Assembly (NCBI RefSeq): GCF_003610995.1
Contig: NZ_CP032543.1
Coordinates: forward strand, 2,790,001 to 2,854,000
Reading direction: 5' to 3'
Origin: Streptomyces griseus subsp. griseus
Lineage (GTDB): Bacteria; Actinomycetota; Actinomycetes; Streptomycetales; Streptomycetaceae
DNA: 64,000 nucleotides
Of this stretch, positions 49,731-58,309 are shown in pieces. The notes beneath the pieces were generated by a model that saw nothing but the letters and a program-made list of their open reading frames with translations, did no database searches and was not told the DNA's origin. Numbering within the stretch: position 1 is the stretch's first letter; the number at the start of each line of letters is the position of its first letter. The translations under genes were made by a program, and so were the position numbers.

Positions 49731-50446
49731 GCTGCCGCCTGCGGCGGGCCAGGAGGGGGAGGGGTGGGGGCCGAGGCCGGGGTGGCCGGGGGCGGTGTTC
49801 CGTCCGCGGGCTCATCGGCGGGGGCGGGCACGGGGGTTCCACCCGGCGCCGGGCCGGATGCGGGTCCGGCGGAGGCAGGTCCCGTAGACGTGGGTCCGGC
49901 CGACGCGGATCCGGTCGATGCCGGTCCGGTCGGCGTCGGCGTGGACGGCGAGGCGGATCCGGTCGAGGCGGACGCCGCGACGGGGGTGGAACCGGAAGCA
50001 GCCGCTGCCGCGGCCGCGTCCGCCTCCTCCTCCGCGGCCAGGCGCTCCGCCCGGTGATCCGGGATCCCCAGCTTGTCCGCCGCTTCCTGGAGCCACTCCG
50101 GAGGCGTCAGCAGGAACGACGTCTGGTTCAGGTCCACCCGCTGCGGCGGCTCCGGCGCGGGGGCCGGCGCACCCGCCGGGGCCCCGTACTCCTCCTCGTA
50201 CCGCCGGATGACCTCACCCACCGGCAGCCCCGGCCACAACGTCGCCTCGCCGCTGTCCCGGGCGATCACCAGCCGTTGACGGCCGCCGTCCGAGACCGGG
50301 CCCTCCGCGCGGTCCTCGGCCCACACCACGAAACCCAGCTCGAACTCACGGACCCGGACCTCACGGTGCTGGTACGCGGGCACGTCGCCGTTGACCCACT
50401 CGTCCGCCCGCTCCTGCGCCTGCGCGAAAGTCACCACCGCGCTCAC
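49523..50446 (-). CDS. N-terminal part of the frame-shifted deaminase/SUKH-4 gene
   Basis: Starts at GTG 50446, overlapping the preceding stop (GTGA); GTG 50437 or 50434 are alternatives. The first 200 residues are well formed (VTFAQAQERADEWVNGDVPA, VRVREFELGFVVWAEDR, LTPPEWLQEAADKLG), followed by an Ala/Ser/Thr/Pro linker. From about 49760 the frame turns into Arg/Pro-rich nonsense to the stop at 49523. The natural continuation (SWPAAGGSVGGAAAYEPTAN) is in the next frame. A one-base change in the C-rich run near 49755-49775 would restore a single gene. This is either a sequencing error or a real inactivation. Confidence 0.65.
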   Translation of the reverse strand: MSAVVTFAQAQERADEWVNGDVPAYQHREVRVREFELGFVVWAEDRAEGPVSDGGRQRLVIARDSGEATLWPGLPVGEVIRRYEEEYGAPAGAPAPAPEPPQRVDLNQTSFLLTPPEWLQEAADKLGIPDHRAERLAAEEEADAAAAAAASGSTPVAASASTGSASPSTPTPTGPASTGSASAGPTSTGPASAGPASGPAPGGTPVPAPADEPADGTPPPATPASAPTPPPPGPPQAAAWAGRRPTSPPPTTACPPTRPRGPVRTPTPPTPTTGPFRCPRRCSRRRSRVRTTRRPRRRWCRRRRPPR

Positions 50447-51420
50447 CCCTCCACCGGGACGGCGCGCGCGAAGCCGCCGTCCACCATCAGGTTCGCCACC
50501 GTCTCCAGCTCCGGCGGGTTGCCCGCCAGCCGCTGGAGGAAGGCGTCGAAGTCCGCACCGCACGGCAGCAACAGCCGCTCCACGCGCTCCTGCACGCTCC
50601 AGCCGTCCTGGTCACGGGCGTCGTCGTACGGGCAGAACCACACCGAACCGACGTCCTGCCCGCGCACCTTCACGGCCAGGATCCCGCCCTGGACGAAGGC
50701 GACGCCCAGGTAGTCCTTGGTGAAGTGGTCCCGCAGACACTTGTTCACGTACACCAGGTCGTTGACGGCCGCCTCGTCACGCACCGTGAAGAACGGCTGG
50801 TCCACCAGCAGCCCCAGCTCGGCGTCCAGCGCGGCCCCCACCGGGGCCGAACCGCCCGCCGCCTTGAGGAAGGAACGGTAGGCACCCGGCAGCCGGTAGC
50901 CGAGGTCCTCCTCGACGCCCTGGATCTGCTGCTCGCTCACCGCGACCGCCCCCTTGGGCAGCCGGAAATGCGCGGGGCGGGTCTCCTGCAACGGGCGCGT
51001 ACCGCGCCGGTCCAGGTCCACCTCGGTCGTCGCCAGACCGCCGTGGTGACGGAGCAGCGCCTTCACCTCGACGGGCACCAGCTCCATCCGCCGGCCGCCC
51101 GCCACGTGGTGCCAGGTCCAGCCGTGCGGCGTCGCCACCGCCGAAATCGTGTCCCACAGCTCATGGCCGGCGGCCGCCATCGCCGCGTTCGCCGACACGT
51201 AGTCGGTCAGCCGCAGCTCGTCGACACCGAACCCCTGCGGGGGGTCGGCGATCTCCGCGGCGGCCCGCGCGTACGGCGAGAAATCCGGATGGCCGCTGTC
51301 GCCCACGCGCACACCTCTGGGGTGGCGGGACGCCCGGACCGGGTCCGGGAAGTGCACGACCTGACCGGCATAGGCCGCGTTCGGTGGCGCGGCTTGCTGC
51401 CCGAGCCGACCTGTCGTCAT
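50443..51420 (-). CDS. SMI1/KNR4 (SUKH-1) family protein
   Basis: 325 residues from ATG 51420 with an AGGGGG element upstream. The C-terminal part (VSEQQIQGVEEDLGYRLPGA, YRSFLKAAGG, DYLGVAFVQGGILAVKVRGQ, SVWFCPYDDA) matches the SMI1/KNR4 fold. The first 150 residues form a separate region of unknown role. SUKH proteins typically neutralise nuclease or deaminase toxins by direct binding. It is coupled to the deaminase/SUKH-4 gene downstream, forming one transcript. Confidence 0.82.
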   Translation of the reverse strand: MTTGRLGQQAAPPNAAYAGQVVHFPDPVRASRHPRGVRVGDSGHPDFSPYARAAAEIADPPQGFGVDELRLTDYVSANAAMAAAGHELWDTISAVATPHGWTWHHVAGGRRMELVPVEVKALLRHHGGLATTEVDLDRRGTRPLQETRPAHFRLPKGAVAVSEQQIQGVEEDLGYRLPGAYRSFLKAAGGSAPVGAALDAELGLLVDQPFFTVRDEAAVNDLVYVNKCLRDHFTKDYLGVAFVQGGILAVKVRGQDVGSVWFCPYDDARDQDGWSVQERVERLLLPCGADFDAFLQRLAGNPPELETVANLMVDGGFARAVPVEG

Positions 51421-51656
51421 GGCGGTTGCCCCCTGCTGCGTCTGGTGGTTCCGCACAGCCTAAGCGGTGGGGCAACAGGCGGTCCCGTCCCGCCGATTCC
51501 GTCACGAACGGTCACGTGCGCGTGACGGTGAGGCGGCAGTGTCGCACCTTCCGGCGACACGCGCGCGTGTTTCACCGACCCAGCTTCCCCACGACGCGGC
51601 ACATTTGGCAGGCTGTCCCCGCAACTCGGGGGATTGCAGGGAGGGACGACCGCACC

Positions 51657-52190
51657 ATGCATTCAGTACAAACAGTCACAAATGGAACATCAGGGGACCC
51701 GCGACTCAACTGGAGCAGCACCGAGACCAGCCGCACGCCTCACCTGCTCCACCGCCGCGACGGGATCCTCCCCGCCGTGGCCGCCGCGCTGTCCGTACGC
51801 GGAGAGACGCTCACCTGCACCGCCGGCAAGGGGGACCAGCCGCCGGCTCTGCACCCGCTCGTCCAGGACTTCCTCGACGCCCTCACCAGCGGCCAGCGCG
51901 AACGCTTCACCGGCCGCTGCCCCGAGGCCATACTGCTCTCCCGGCAGCTCACCGCCACCGAGAGCGGCCGCTCCAAACGCGCCCAGCGAAAACCCCTGAC
52001 CAACGGGGAGGCGCGGCGCGCGCTCAAGCACTCCCGGCTCACCGCCCGCCGCATCCGTGAGGACGGCGACCCGCTGCACGGCAGCTACGCACCGCCGTGC
52101 CGATCCTGTTCGGCGCTCCTCTCCCACTTCGGCGTACGCCCCGTCGACCTCACCACCACCGGCGCCGCGACCACCGCCGAGAAGGGCTGA
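51657..52190 (+). CDS. YwqJ-like deaminase-domain protein
   Basis: 177 residues from ATG 51657. The YwqJ-type deaminase pattern is clear: GILPAVAAALSVRGETLTCT, RFTGRCPEAILLSRQL (CxE element), and HGSYAPPCRSCSALLSHFGV (PCxxC zinc ligands). These deaminases are usually toxin tips, but here the protein is short with no secretion signal, so it may act inside the cell or be an orphan cassette. It is co-directional with a SUKH-3 immunity-type gene 10 nt downstream. Confidence 0.85.
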   Translation: MHSVQTVTNGTSGDPRLNWSSTETSRTPHLLHRRDGILPAVAAALSVRGETLTCTAGKGDQPPALHPLVQDFLDALTSGQRERFTGRCPEAILLSRQLTATESGRSKRAQRKPLTNGEARRALKHSRLTARRIREDGDPLHGSYAPPCRSCSALLSHFGVRPVDLTTTGAATTAEKG

Positions 52191-52200
52191 CCGCCCACCG

Positions 52201-52728
52201 ATGCACGACCAGCAGCCGCACCTTCCGCAGCAGTCCCCGCACAACTCCACGCGCTTCCCCGTCGCCGTCGACGCCGCCCTCCGCGAGGCGGGGTGGCAGC
52301 CCGGGCGCTGGGACATCCGACAGGCCGAGGAGTGGGCCGACGCCCTGCGCGCCCACACCTCGCCGGCCGGGCACCGGCACGCGGTGTTCCCGGCGGCGGT
52401 GGAGGCCTGGGCGGAGTTCGGGGCCCTGCACATCACGGCGACCGCACCGGGCCGGCAGATCGCGCCCGCCGCCGTCCGCATGGACCCGCTGCACGGGCTG
52501 CACCTCGCCCGGACGCTGGGCGACCTGGGGCGGGCCCTGGAGACGGAGGTCGCCCCGCTGGGGGCGGAGGGCGAGGAGCAGGCGGTCCTGGCGATCGACA
52601 CCGAGGGGCGGGTGTACAGCATCGATCACACGGGCGACTGGTTCCTGGGCCAGGACATCGACGAGGCGCTGGCAACGCTGATCACGGGCACGCAGCCGGC
52701 CCGCCTGTCCGGCCCGACGGGGGCGTGA
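52201..52728 (+). CDS. SUKH-3 family immunity protein
   Basis: 175 residues from ATG 52201. The SUKH-3 pattern is visible (ALREAGWQPGRWDIRQAEEW, AVFPAAVEAWAEFGALHITA, AVLAIDTEGRVYSIDHTGDW, FLGQDIDEALATLITG). The family are predicted immunity proteins paired with toxin deaminases. The partner is the YwqJ-like gene immediately upstream. Confidence 0.85.
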   Translation: MHDQQPHLPQQSPHNSTRFPVAVDAALREAGWQPGRWDIRQAEEWADALRAHTSPAGHRHAVFPAAVEAWAEFGALHITATAPGRQIAPAAVRMDPLHGLHLARTLGDLGRALETEVAPLGAEGEEQAVLAIDTEGRVYSIDHTGDWFLGQDIDEALATLITGTQPARLSGPTGA

Positions 52729-52757
52729 GCCACATGGAGCCGCGGCGCGGCCCCTTC

Positions 52758-52921
52758 AGCCCGCCCGGCGTTCGAGGACGGAAGCCCGCGCCACTCCAGC
52801 CGGTCCGGCACTCGAGGACGGAACCCATGCCGGGGAGAGCGGCGACCCCTCCGTGCCCGGGGACGTGATGGCGCCAGTCCGCCCCGAGCGACGCTTCCCG
52901 TCCTCAAACGCCGGACGGGCT
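52758..52921. repeat. Three copies of a dispersed 25-bp repeat
   Basis: Copies of AGCC(C/G)G(T/C)CCGGC(G/A)(T/C)T(C/T)GAGGACGG are at 52758-52782 and 52798-52822 on the plus strand and at about 52897-52921 on the minus strand. I recall this sequence as common in Streptomyces intergenic regions. The third copy provides the last codons and the stop of the histidine kinase. Confidence 0.75.
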
Positions 52922-54238
52922 GGAACTGTCCGGCAGCACCGCTGACACCCGGAAGCCGCCCGCGTCCGTAGGACCGGACACGAACACACCCCCCAGCCCC
53001 AGCACCCGCTCCCGCATCCCCACCAACCCGTTCCCCCCGCTCGGCAGCCCCGCATCCGCCACCGCCGCGTCCGAAGGACCGTTCTCCACCTGCATCGCGA
53101 CCTCGGCCCCCCGATGCGCCAGCCGCACCCACGTCTTCGCCCCCGCCGCGTGCTTGTGCACGTTCGTCAGCGCCTCCTGCACCACCCGGAACGCCGTCTG
53201 CTCCACCTCCGGCGCATACGGACGCAGCTCGCCGTCCACCGACAGCTCCACCACCATCCCCGCCTGCCGCGACTGCGCCACCAGCGCCTCCAGCTCGCTC
53301 AGCCGGGGCCCGTCCTCCGACGCCGCCGCGGCGACCGCCGCAGCAGCCTGCGCCACCGACGCCAGCGGAACCGCACCGCCACCCGCGGCGGCGGGCGCGA
53401 TCAGCGCGTCCCCGCTCCGCAGCACCCCCAGCATCTCCCGCAGCTCCGTCAGCGCCTGCCGCCCCATGTCCCCCACCAGCGCCGCGTTCCGCACCGCCTT
53501 CGCCGGGTCCTTCGGGGCGACGGCCTGAAGCGCGGCGGCGTGCACCACCATCAGGCTCACCCGGTGGGCCACCACGTCATGCATCTCCCGCGCGATCCGG
53601 GTCCGCTCCTCCGTACGCGCCCACTCGGCCCGCTCCTCCGCCCGGTCCGCCAGCAGCGACAGCTCCCGCTCCAGCGAGTCCGCCCGCTCCCGCAGGCTCT
53701 CCATCAGACGGCGCCGCGCCCCTATGTAGAGGCCGAACAGCACGGCGGGAGCCGTCAGCCCCACCGCCATGAACACCGACACCAGCGGCACATACCAGTC
53801 CCCCGGCCCGAAGTCGGCCTCCTCCGCCACGGTCTGGCGCAGCCGTACGTAGGTGACGATGAACGTGCCCACCAGGGCCATCCCCGCCAGGACGACGGTG
53901 ATCCGGCGCGGCACCTCGGACGCGGCCAGCGTGTACAGGCCCACCAGGGCCATCAGGAAGCCCATCTCGGCCGGCGTCATCGCGATGGTCACGAGCACCA
54001 CGGCGATCGGCCACCGCCGCCGCACCACCAGCACCGAACCCGCCAGCAGCCCGAACACCACGCCCAACGGCACCGGCAGCCCGGTGTTCCCGGCGAACTC
54101 CACCCCCTCCAGGGCGCACTCCAGCGCCGATACCAGCGCCAGTCCGACGTCCAGGGCGACACTGCGCCGCCGCTCCCACCACCAGTAGCCGCGGGTGGTC
54201 GATCCCGCCGCCTCCCGGTCTGCCCCCGTTGCGGTCAT
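52904..54238 (-). CDS. Sensor histidine kinase, NarL/DesK type
   Basis: 444 residues from ATG 54238. Several membrane segments occupy about residues 28-185. The dimerisation/phosphoacceptor element is EERTRIAREMHDVVAHRVSL (His near 223), the N-box VVQEALTNVHKHA, and the G-box SGGNGLVGMRERV. No response regulator gene lies next to it. The C-terminus (SPSGV-stop) is encoded by a dispersed repeat, so an original downstream gene may have been lost. Confidence 0.92.
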   Translation of the reverse strand: MTATGADREAAGSTTRGYWWWERRRSVALDVGLALVSALECALEGVEFAGNTGLPVPLGVVFGLLAGSVLVVRRRWPIAVVLVTIAMTPAEMGFLMALVGLYTLAASEVPRRITVVLAGMALVGTFIVTYVRLRQTVAEEADFGPGDWYVPLVSVFMAVGLTAPAVLFGLYIGARRRLMESLRERADSLERELSLLADRAEERAEWARTEERTRIAREMHDVVAHRVSLMVVHAAALQAVAPKDPAKAVRNAALVGDMGRQALTELREMLGVLRSGDALIAPAAAGGGAVPLASVAQAAAAVAAAASEDGPRLSELEALVAQSRQAGMVVELSVDGELRPYAPEVEQTAFRVVQEALTNVHKHAAGAKTWVRLAHRGAEVAMQVENGPSDAAVADAGLPSGGNGLVGMRERVLGLGGVFVSGPTDAGGFRVSAVLPDSSSPSGV

Positions 54239-54396
54239 GGCATCCAGCCTACGGGCGGACGCATCCCCTTTTCCGTTGACCGGCAACAGCACGTTCCGCG
54301 TTCGAACGTGCACGAAACGCACGCCGATCGCCCGAAATGGCGAACCGACCGCACTTTCGACCCGGAGGTTCGCGTTCCGGACGGCGATCGCCGTAT

Positions 54397-54652
54397 GACG
54401 GAAACCACCAGCGAGTACGCCGACTTCGAGGGCCTCACCGGCGCCAGAACCGCGGCGTTCGGCAAAACATCGATCAAGAAGCACATACCGAAGACGAACC
54501 GTAAGAACGTCGGCGAGAACCACTACGGCTGCCTTGCCGTAGGCGTCCCGAAAAGCGCCGAGCTGTACCGTCGCATCGAAGGCTCCTGGTACGGCATAGT
54601 GTTGGGTGCCAGTCCGGCGAGCCGACGCGATGTCCGGTTTAGTCGGAATTGA
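54397..54652 (+). CDS. Doubtful small ORF upstream of tRNA-Gln
   Basis: 84 residues from ATG 54397, ending just before the tRNA. The sequence (HIPKTNRKNVGENHYGCLAV, AELYRRIEGSWYGIV) has a fairly normal codon pattern but no clear ribosome-binding site and no family I know. It may be non-coding leader DNA. Confidence 0.25.
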
Positions 54653-54725
54653 TCCCCCATGGTGTAATCAGGCAGCACTGCGAGTTTTGGTCTCGTATGT
54701 CCAGGTTCAAATCCTGGTGGGGGAG
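54653..54725 (+). tRNA. tRNA-Gln (anticodon TTG)
   Basis: The acceptor stem TCCCCCA (54653-54659) pairs with TGGGGGA (54718-54724), with discriminator G 54725. The anticodon stem GCGAG/CTCGT encloses loop TTTTGGT, giving anticodon TTG (Gln, CAA). The T-arm is CCAGG-TTCAAAT-CCTGG. CCA is not encoded. tRNA genes can be integration sites, but I see no integrase nearby. Confidence 0.95.
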
Positions 54726-54734
54726 CCTAGGCAC

Positions 54735-54765
54735 GCGGGCCCCGACCACACCGGTCGGGGCCCGC
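54735..54765 (+). terminator. Terminator after tRNA-Gln
   Basis: A perfect 13-bp stem (54735-54747 with 54753-54765) with a 5-nt loop, 10 nt after the tRNA. Confidence 0.85.
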
Positions 54766-54834
54766 CCCCGTTTCCACCGGAAACACCCCCGGTATCCTGC
54801 GGATGACCACCACCCGAAGCCGAAGGGCACATCC

Positions 54835-56283
54835 GTGAGCGCAACCAGCCCGGCAGCCGTCGTCGTCCTCGCAGCGGGTGAGGGCACCCGTATGAAGTCG
54901 AAGACACCCAAGGTCCTGCACGAGATCTCCGGGCGCTCGCTCGTCGGACATGTCGTCGCCGCCGCCCGTGAGCTGGACCCCCAGCACCTCGTCGTGGTCG
55001 TCGGCCACGCCAGTGAGCAGGTCACCGCGCATCTGAACGCCGGCGACGAACCCGTGCGCACCGCCTTCCAGGCCGAGCAGAACGGGACCGGGCACGCCGT
55101 CCGGATGGGGCTCGAAGAGCTCGGCGGAACCGTCGACGGCACCGTGATCGTCGTCTGCGGCGACACCCCGCTGCTCTCCGGCGAGACGCTCGGCGCGCTC
55201 GCCGCCACCCACGCCGCCGACGCCAACGCGGTGACCGTCCTGACCGCCGAGGTCCCGGACTCCACCGGTTACGGGCGGATCGTGCGCGACCCGGCCACCG
55301 GTGCGGTCACCGAGATCGTGGAGCACAAGGACGCCACCGACGAGCAGCGCGCGATCCGCGAGATCAACTCCGGGGTGTTCGCCTTCGACGGGTCGCTCCT
55401 GGCCGACGCGCTGGGCAAGGTGCGCACCGACAACAGCCAGGGCGAGGAGTACCTCACCGATGTGCTCTCCATCCTCCGCGAGGCCGGGCACCGCGTCGGG
55501 GCGTCCGTGGCGGGCGACCACCGCGAGATCCTCGGCATCAACAACCGGCTCCAGCTCGCCGAGGCCCGCCGGCTGCTGAACGAGCGGCTGTTGGAGCGCG
55601 CGATGCTCGCGGGCGTGACCGTCGTGGACCCGGCGTCCACGCTGATCGACGCGACGGTGACGTACGAGCGTGACGCGGTCGTGCACCCGGGGACCCAGCT
55701 GCTGGGGACGACGTATCTCGGCGAGGACTGCGAAGTCGGGCCGAACTCCCGGCTCAAGGACACCCTCGTGCACGCCGGGGCCCGTGTCGACAACTCCGTG
55801 ACCGACTCGGCCGAGATCGGGGCGGGGGCCTCCGTCGGGCCGTACGCGTATCTGCGGCCGGGGACGCGGCTGGGGGTCAAGGCCAAGGCCGGTACGTACG
55901 TGGAGATGAAGAACGCCACCGTCGGGGAAGGGACCAAGGTCCCGCACCTCAGCTACGTCGGTGACGCGACCATCGGCGATCACACCAACATCGGTGCCGC
56001 CAGCGTCTTCGTGAACTACGACGGGGTGGCCAAGCACCACACGACGATCGGTTCTCACTGCCGTACCGGTTCGGACAATATGTTTGTGGCACCCGTCACG
56101 GTCGGGGACGGGGTCTACACCGCCGCCGGGTCGGTCATCACGAAGGACGTCCCCTCCGGTTCGCTCGCCGTGGCCCGGGGCCAGCAGCGGAATATCGAGG
56201 GTTGGGTGGCCCGGAAGCGTCCGGGCAGCGCCGCCGCTCAGGCTGCTCAGGCGTCGTCGCAGGGAGCCGACGGCGAAAGCTGA
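54835..56283 (+). CDS. glmU: Bifunctional UDP-N-acetylglucosamine pyrophosphorylase / glucosamine-1-phosphate acetyltransferase GlmU
   Basis: 482 residues from GTG 54835 with AAGGG 7 nt upstream. The N-terminal uridylyltransferase has LAAGEGTRMKS and the usual GDTPLL and EINSGVFAFDG motifs. The C-terminal left-handed beta-helix acetyltransferase shows hexapeptide repeats and GVAKHHTTIGSHCRTGSDNM. GlmU makes UDP-GlcNAc for cell-wall synthesis. The prs gene follows on the same strand, 120 nt downstream. Confidence 0.98.
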   Translation: MSATSPAAVVVLAAGEGTRMKSKTPKVLHEISGRSLVGHVVAAARELDPQHLVVVVGHASEQVTAHLNAGDEPVRTAFQAEQNGTGHAVRMGLEELGGTVDGTVIVVCGDTPLLSGETLGALAATHAADANAVTVLTAEVPDSTGYGRIVRDPATGAVTEIVEHKDATDEQRAIREINSGVFAFDGSLLADALGKVRTDNSQGEEYLTDVLSILREAGHRVGASVAGDHREILGINNRLQLAEARRLLNERLLERAMLAGVTVVDPASTLIDATVTYERDAVVHPGTQLLGTTYLGEDCEVGPNSRLKDTLVHAGARVDNSVTDSAEIGAGASVGPYAYLRPGTRLGVKAKAGTYVEMKNATVGEGTKVPHLSYVGDATIGDHTNIGAASVFVNYDGVAKHHTTIGSHCRTGSDNMFVAPVTVGDGVYTAAGSVITKDVPSGSLAVARGQQRNIEGWVARKRPGSAAAQAAQASSQGADGES

Positions 56284-56403
56284 CCGGAAACAGGTGCGCC
56301 GGTGACGGCGTACCGTGATAGATGCTCACCCCATTTCGGCTGGCTCGTTGCACATCGGGACCTATGCGTGCAGCGCCAGATACACGTCTGAGGAGACTGT
56401 GCT

Positions 56404-57381
56404 GTGACCGGGATCAAGACGACCGGCGAGAAGAAACTGATGCTCTTCTCCGGCCGCGCCCACCCCGAGCTGGCCGAGGAGGTCGCACATCAACTGGGTG
56501 TCGGTCTCGTGCCGACGAAGGCCTTCGATTTCGCCAACGGTGAGATCTACGTACGGTTCCAGGAGTCGGCACGTGGCGCGGACTGCTTCCTGATCCAGAG
56601 CCACACGGCTCCGATCAACAAGTGGATCATGGAGCAGCTGATCATGCTGGACGCGCTCAAGCGCGCGTCGGCCCGCTCCATCACGGTGATCGTGCCGTTC
56701 TACGGGTACGCCCGCCAGGACAAGAAGCACCGCGGCCGTGAGCCGATCTCGGCCCGTCTGATCGCGGACCTGATGAAGACGGCGGGTGCGGACCGGATCC
56801 TCACCGTCGATCTGCACACCGACCAGATCCAGGGCTTCTTCGACGGCCCGGTGGACCACCTGTTCGCGCTGCCGATCCTGGCGGACTACGTGGGCGCGAA
56901 GGTCGACCGCTCCAAGCTGACGATCGTGTCGCCGGACGCGGGCCGGGTGCGGGTCGCGGACCGCTGGTGCGACCGGCTGGACGCGCCGCTGGCGATCGTG
57001 CACAAGCGGCGTGACAAGGACGTGCCGAACCAGGTCTCGGTCCACGAGGTCGTCGGTAACGTCGAGGGCCGGGTCTGCGTGCTGGTCGACGACATGATCG
57101 ACACCGGTGGCACGATCTGCGCCGCCGCGGACGCGCTGTTCGCGCACGGTGCGGAGGACGTCATCGTGACGGCGACGCACGGGGTGCTGTCGGGTCCGGC
57201 GGCGGACCGGCTGAAGAACTCGAAGGTGAGCGAGTTCGTCTTCACGGACACGCTGCCGACCCCGGGTGAGCTGGAGCTGGACAAGATCACCGTGCTGTCG
57301 ATCGCGCCGACGATCGCGCGTGCGGTGCGTGAGGTGTTCGAGGACGGTTCGGTGACGAGCCTCTTCGAGGAGCAGGGCTGA
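56404..57381 (+). CDS. prs: Ribose-phosphate pyrophosphokinase
   Basis: 325 residues from GTG 56404, with GAGGAGA upstream. The class I PRPP synthase motifs are present: FANGEIYVRF, YGYARQDKKHRGREPISA, the ribose-5-phosphate/Mg site VDLHTDQIQGFFDGPVDHL, and the PRPP-binding loop LVDDMIDTGGT. It makes PRPP for nucleotide, His and Trp synthesis. Confidence 0.98.
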   Translation: MTGIKTTGEKKLMLFSGRAHPELAEEVAHQLGVGLVPTKAFDFANGEIYVRFQESARGADCFLIQSHTAPINKWIMEQLIMLDALKRASARSITVIVPFYGYARQDKKHRGREPISARLIADLMKTAGADRILTVDLHTDQIQGFFDGPVDHLFALPILADYVGAKVDRSKLTIVSPDAGRVRVADRWCDRLDAPLAIVHKRRDKDVPNQVSVHEVVGNVEGRVCVLVDDMIDTGGTICAAADALFAHGAEDVIVTATHGVLSGPAADRLKNSKVSEFVFTDTLPTPGELELDKITVLSIAPTIARAVREVFEDGSVTSLFEEQG

Positions 57382-57416
57382 CATCAGGCCCTGTGGCCTG
57401 CTGTTGATCCACTTTG

Positions 57417-57475
57417 GGGTACGGCCTCCCCGCCGGGTAGACTCACCGAGTTGCTCGGCGAGGGAGGCCGTACCC
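57417..57475 (+). promoter_or_regulatory. Long inverted repeat in the rplY leader
   Basis: A perfect 14-bp inverted repeat (57417-57430 with 57462-57475) encloses a second small hairpin CCGAG-TTG-CTCGG (57446-57458). It could end the prs transcript or form a leader structure for rplY. A possible -10, TAGACT, lies at 57438-57443, with TTGGGG 18 bp before it. Confidence 0.55.
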
Positions 57476-57587
57476 GTGTGTACGGGGCTCCGTTATCGAC
57501 GCGCTCTTCGTAGCAGGCCTGTCGTGGGCCGGGTGACCGTTCGAGATCCGTTTCCGACGGTTCCGCCACCTGACGAGGAGTGCAACC

Positions 57588-58178
57588 ATGGCTGAGATCA
57601 AGCTCGCCACCGAGGTCCGTACCGAGTTCGGCAAGGGCGCCGCCCGCCGTATCCGTCGTGCCAACCAGGTCCCCGCGGTCGTCTACGGCCACGGCGCCGA
57701 GTCGGTCCACATCACGCTGCCGGGCCACGAGCTGCTGCTCGCGCTCCGTACGGCCAACGTGCTCATCGGCCTGGAGATCGACGGCAAGGACACGCTGGTC
57801 ATCCCGAAGGCCGTGCAGCGCCACCCCCTCAAGGGCACCATCGAGCACGTCGACCTGCTGACCGTGAAGCGCGGCGAGAAGGTCAACGTCGAGATCGCGG
57901 TGCACGCCGAGGGCGACCTGGCGCCGGGCGCCAACCTGCTGGAGTTCGTGCAGAACACGCTGCTCGTCGAGGCCGAGGCCACCCACATCCCCGAGTCCGT
58001 GACGGTCTCCGTCGCGGGCCTGGACGCCGGTGACTCGATCGTCGCCAAGGACATCAAGCTGCCCAAGGGCTCCACGCTGGCCGGTGACGAGGACGCCATC
58101 GTGATCCAGGTCGTCGCCGCGCAGGCCGAGGAGCCGTCCGCGGAGGAGGCCGCCGAGGCCGAGGGCACCGAGGCCTGA
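57588..58178 (+). CDS. rplY: 50S ribosomal protein L25/general stress protein Ctc
   Basis: 196 residues from ATG 57588 with GAGGAG upstream. The L25/TL5/CTC pattern (TEVRTEFGKGAARRIRRANQ, VPAVVYGHG, VQRHPLKGTIEHVDLLTVKR) is clear, with the extra C-terminal CTC domain ending in an acidic Glu/Ala tail. It binds 5S rRNA in the large subunit. Confidence 0.97.
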   Translation: MAEIKLATEVRTEFGKGAARRIRRANQVPAVVYGHGAESVHITLPGHELLLALRTANVLIGLEIDGKDTLVIPKAVQRHPLKGTIEHVDLLTVKRGEKVNVEIAVHAEGDLAPGANLLEFVQNTLLVEAEATHIPESVTVSVAGLDAGDSIVAKDIKLPKGSTLAGDEDAIVIQVVAAQAEEPSAEEAAEAEGTEA

Positions 58179-58193
58179 GCCCTCGCCGCTCCC

Positions 58194-58225
58194 GTTCCAC
58201 CTGCTTGACGTTCCACCTGCTTGAC
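58194..58225. repeat. Perfect tandem 16-bp duplication
   Basis: GTTCCACCTGCTTGAC occurs at 58194-58209 and again at 58210-58225, just after the rplY stop. Confidence 0.9.
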
Positions 58226-58227
58226 TG

Positions 58228-58266
58228 ACGGGGTGGTGGTTCCCTTCCGGGGAGCCGCCGCCCCGT
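58228..58266 (+). terminator. Terminator after rplY
   Basis: A 17-bp stem (58228-58244 with 58250-58266, three G-U pairs in RNA) with loop TTCCG separates rplY from pth. Confidence 0.75.
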
Positions 58267-58309
58267 TCGCCTGCCATCCCCTGTCCCCGTACGAGGAGAC
58301 CGAGCGCTG

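Noticed and set aside
54653..54725. tRNA-Gln as an integration site for a mobile element
   Set aside because: No integrase, excisionase or duplicated tRNA 3' end was seen within the window; the flanking genes look like conserved core genes.
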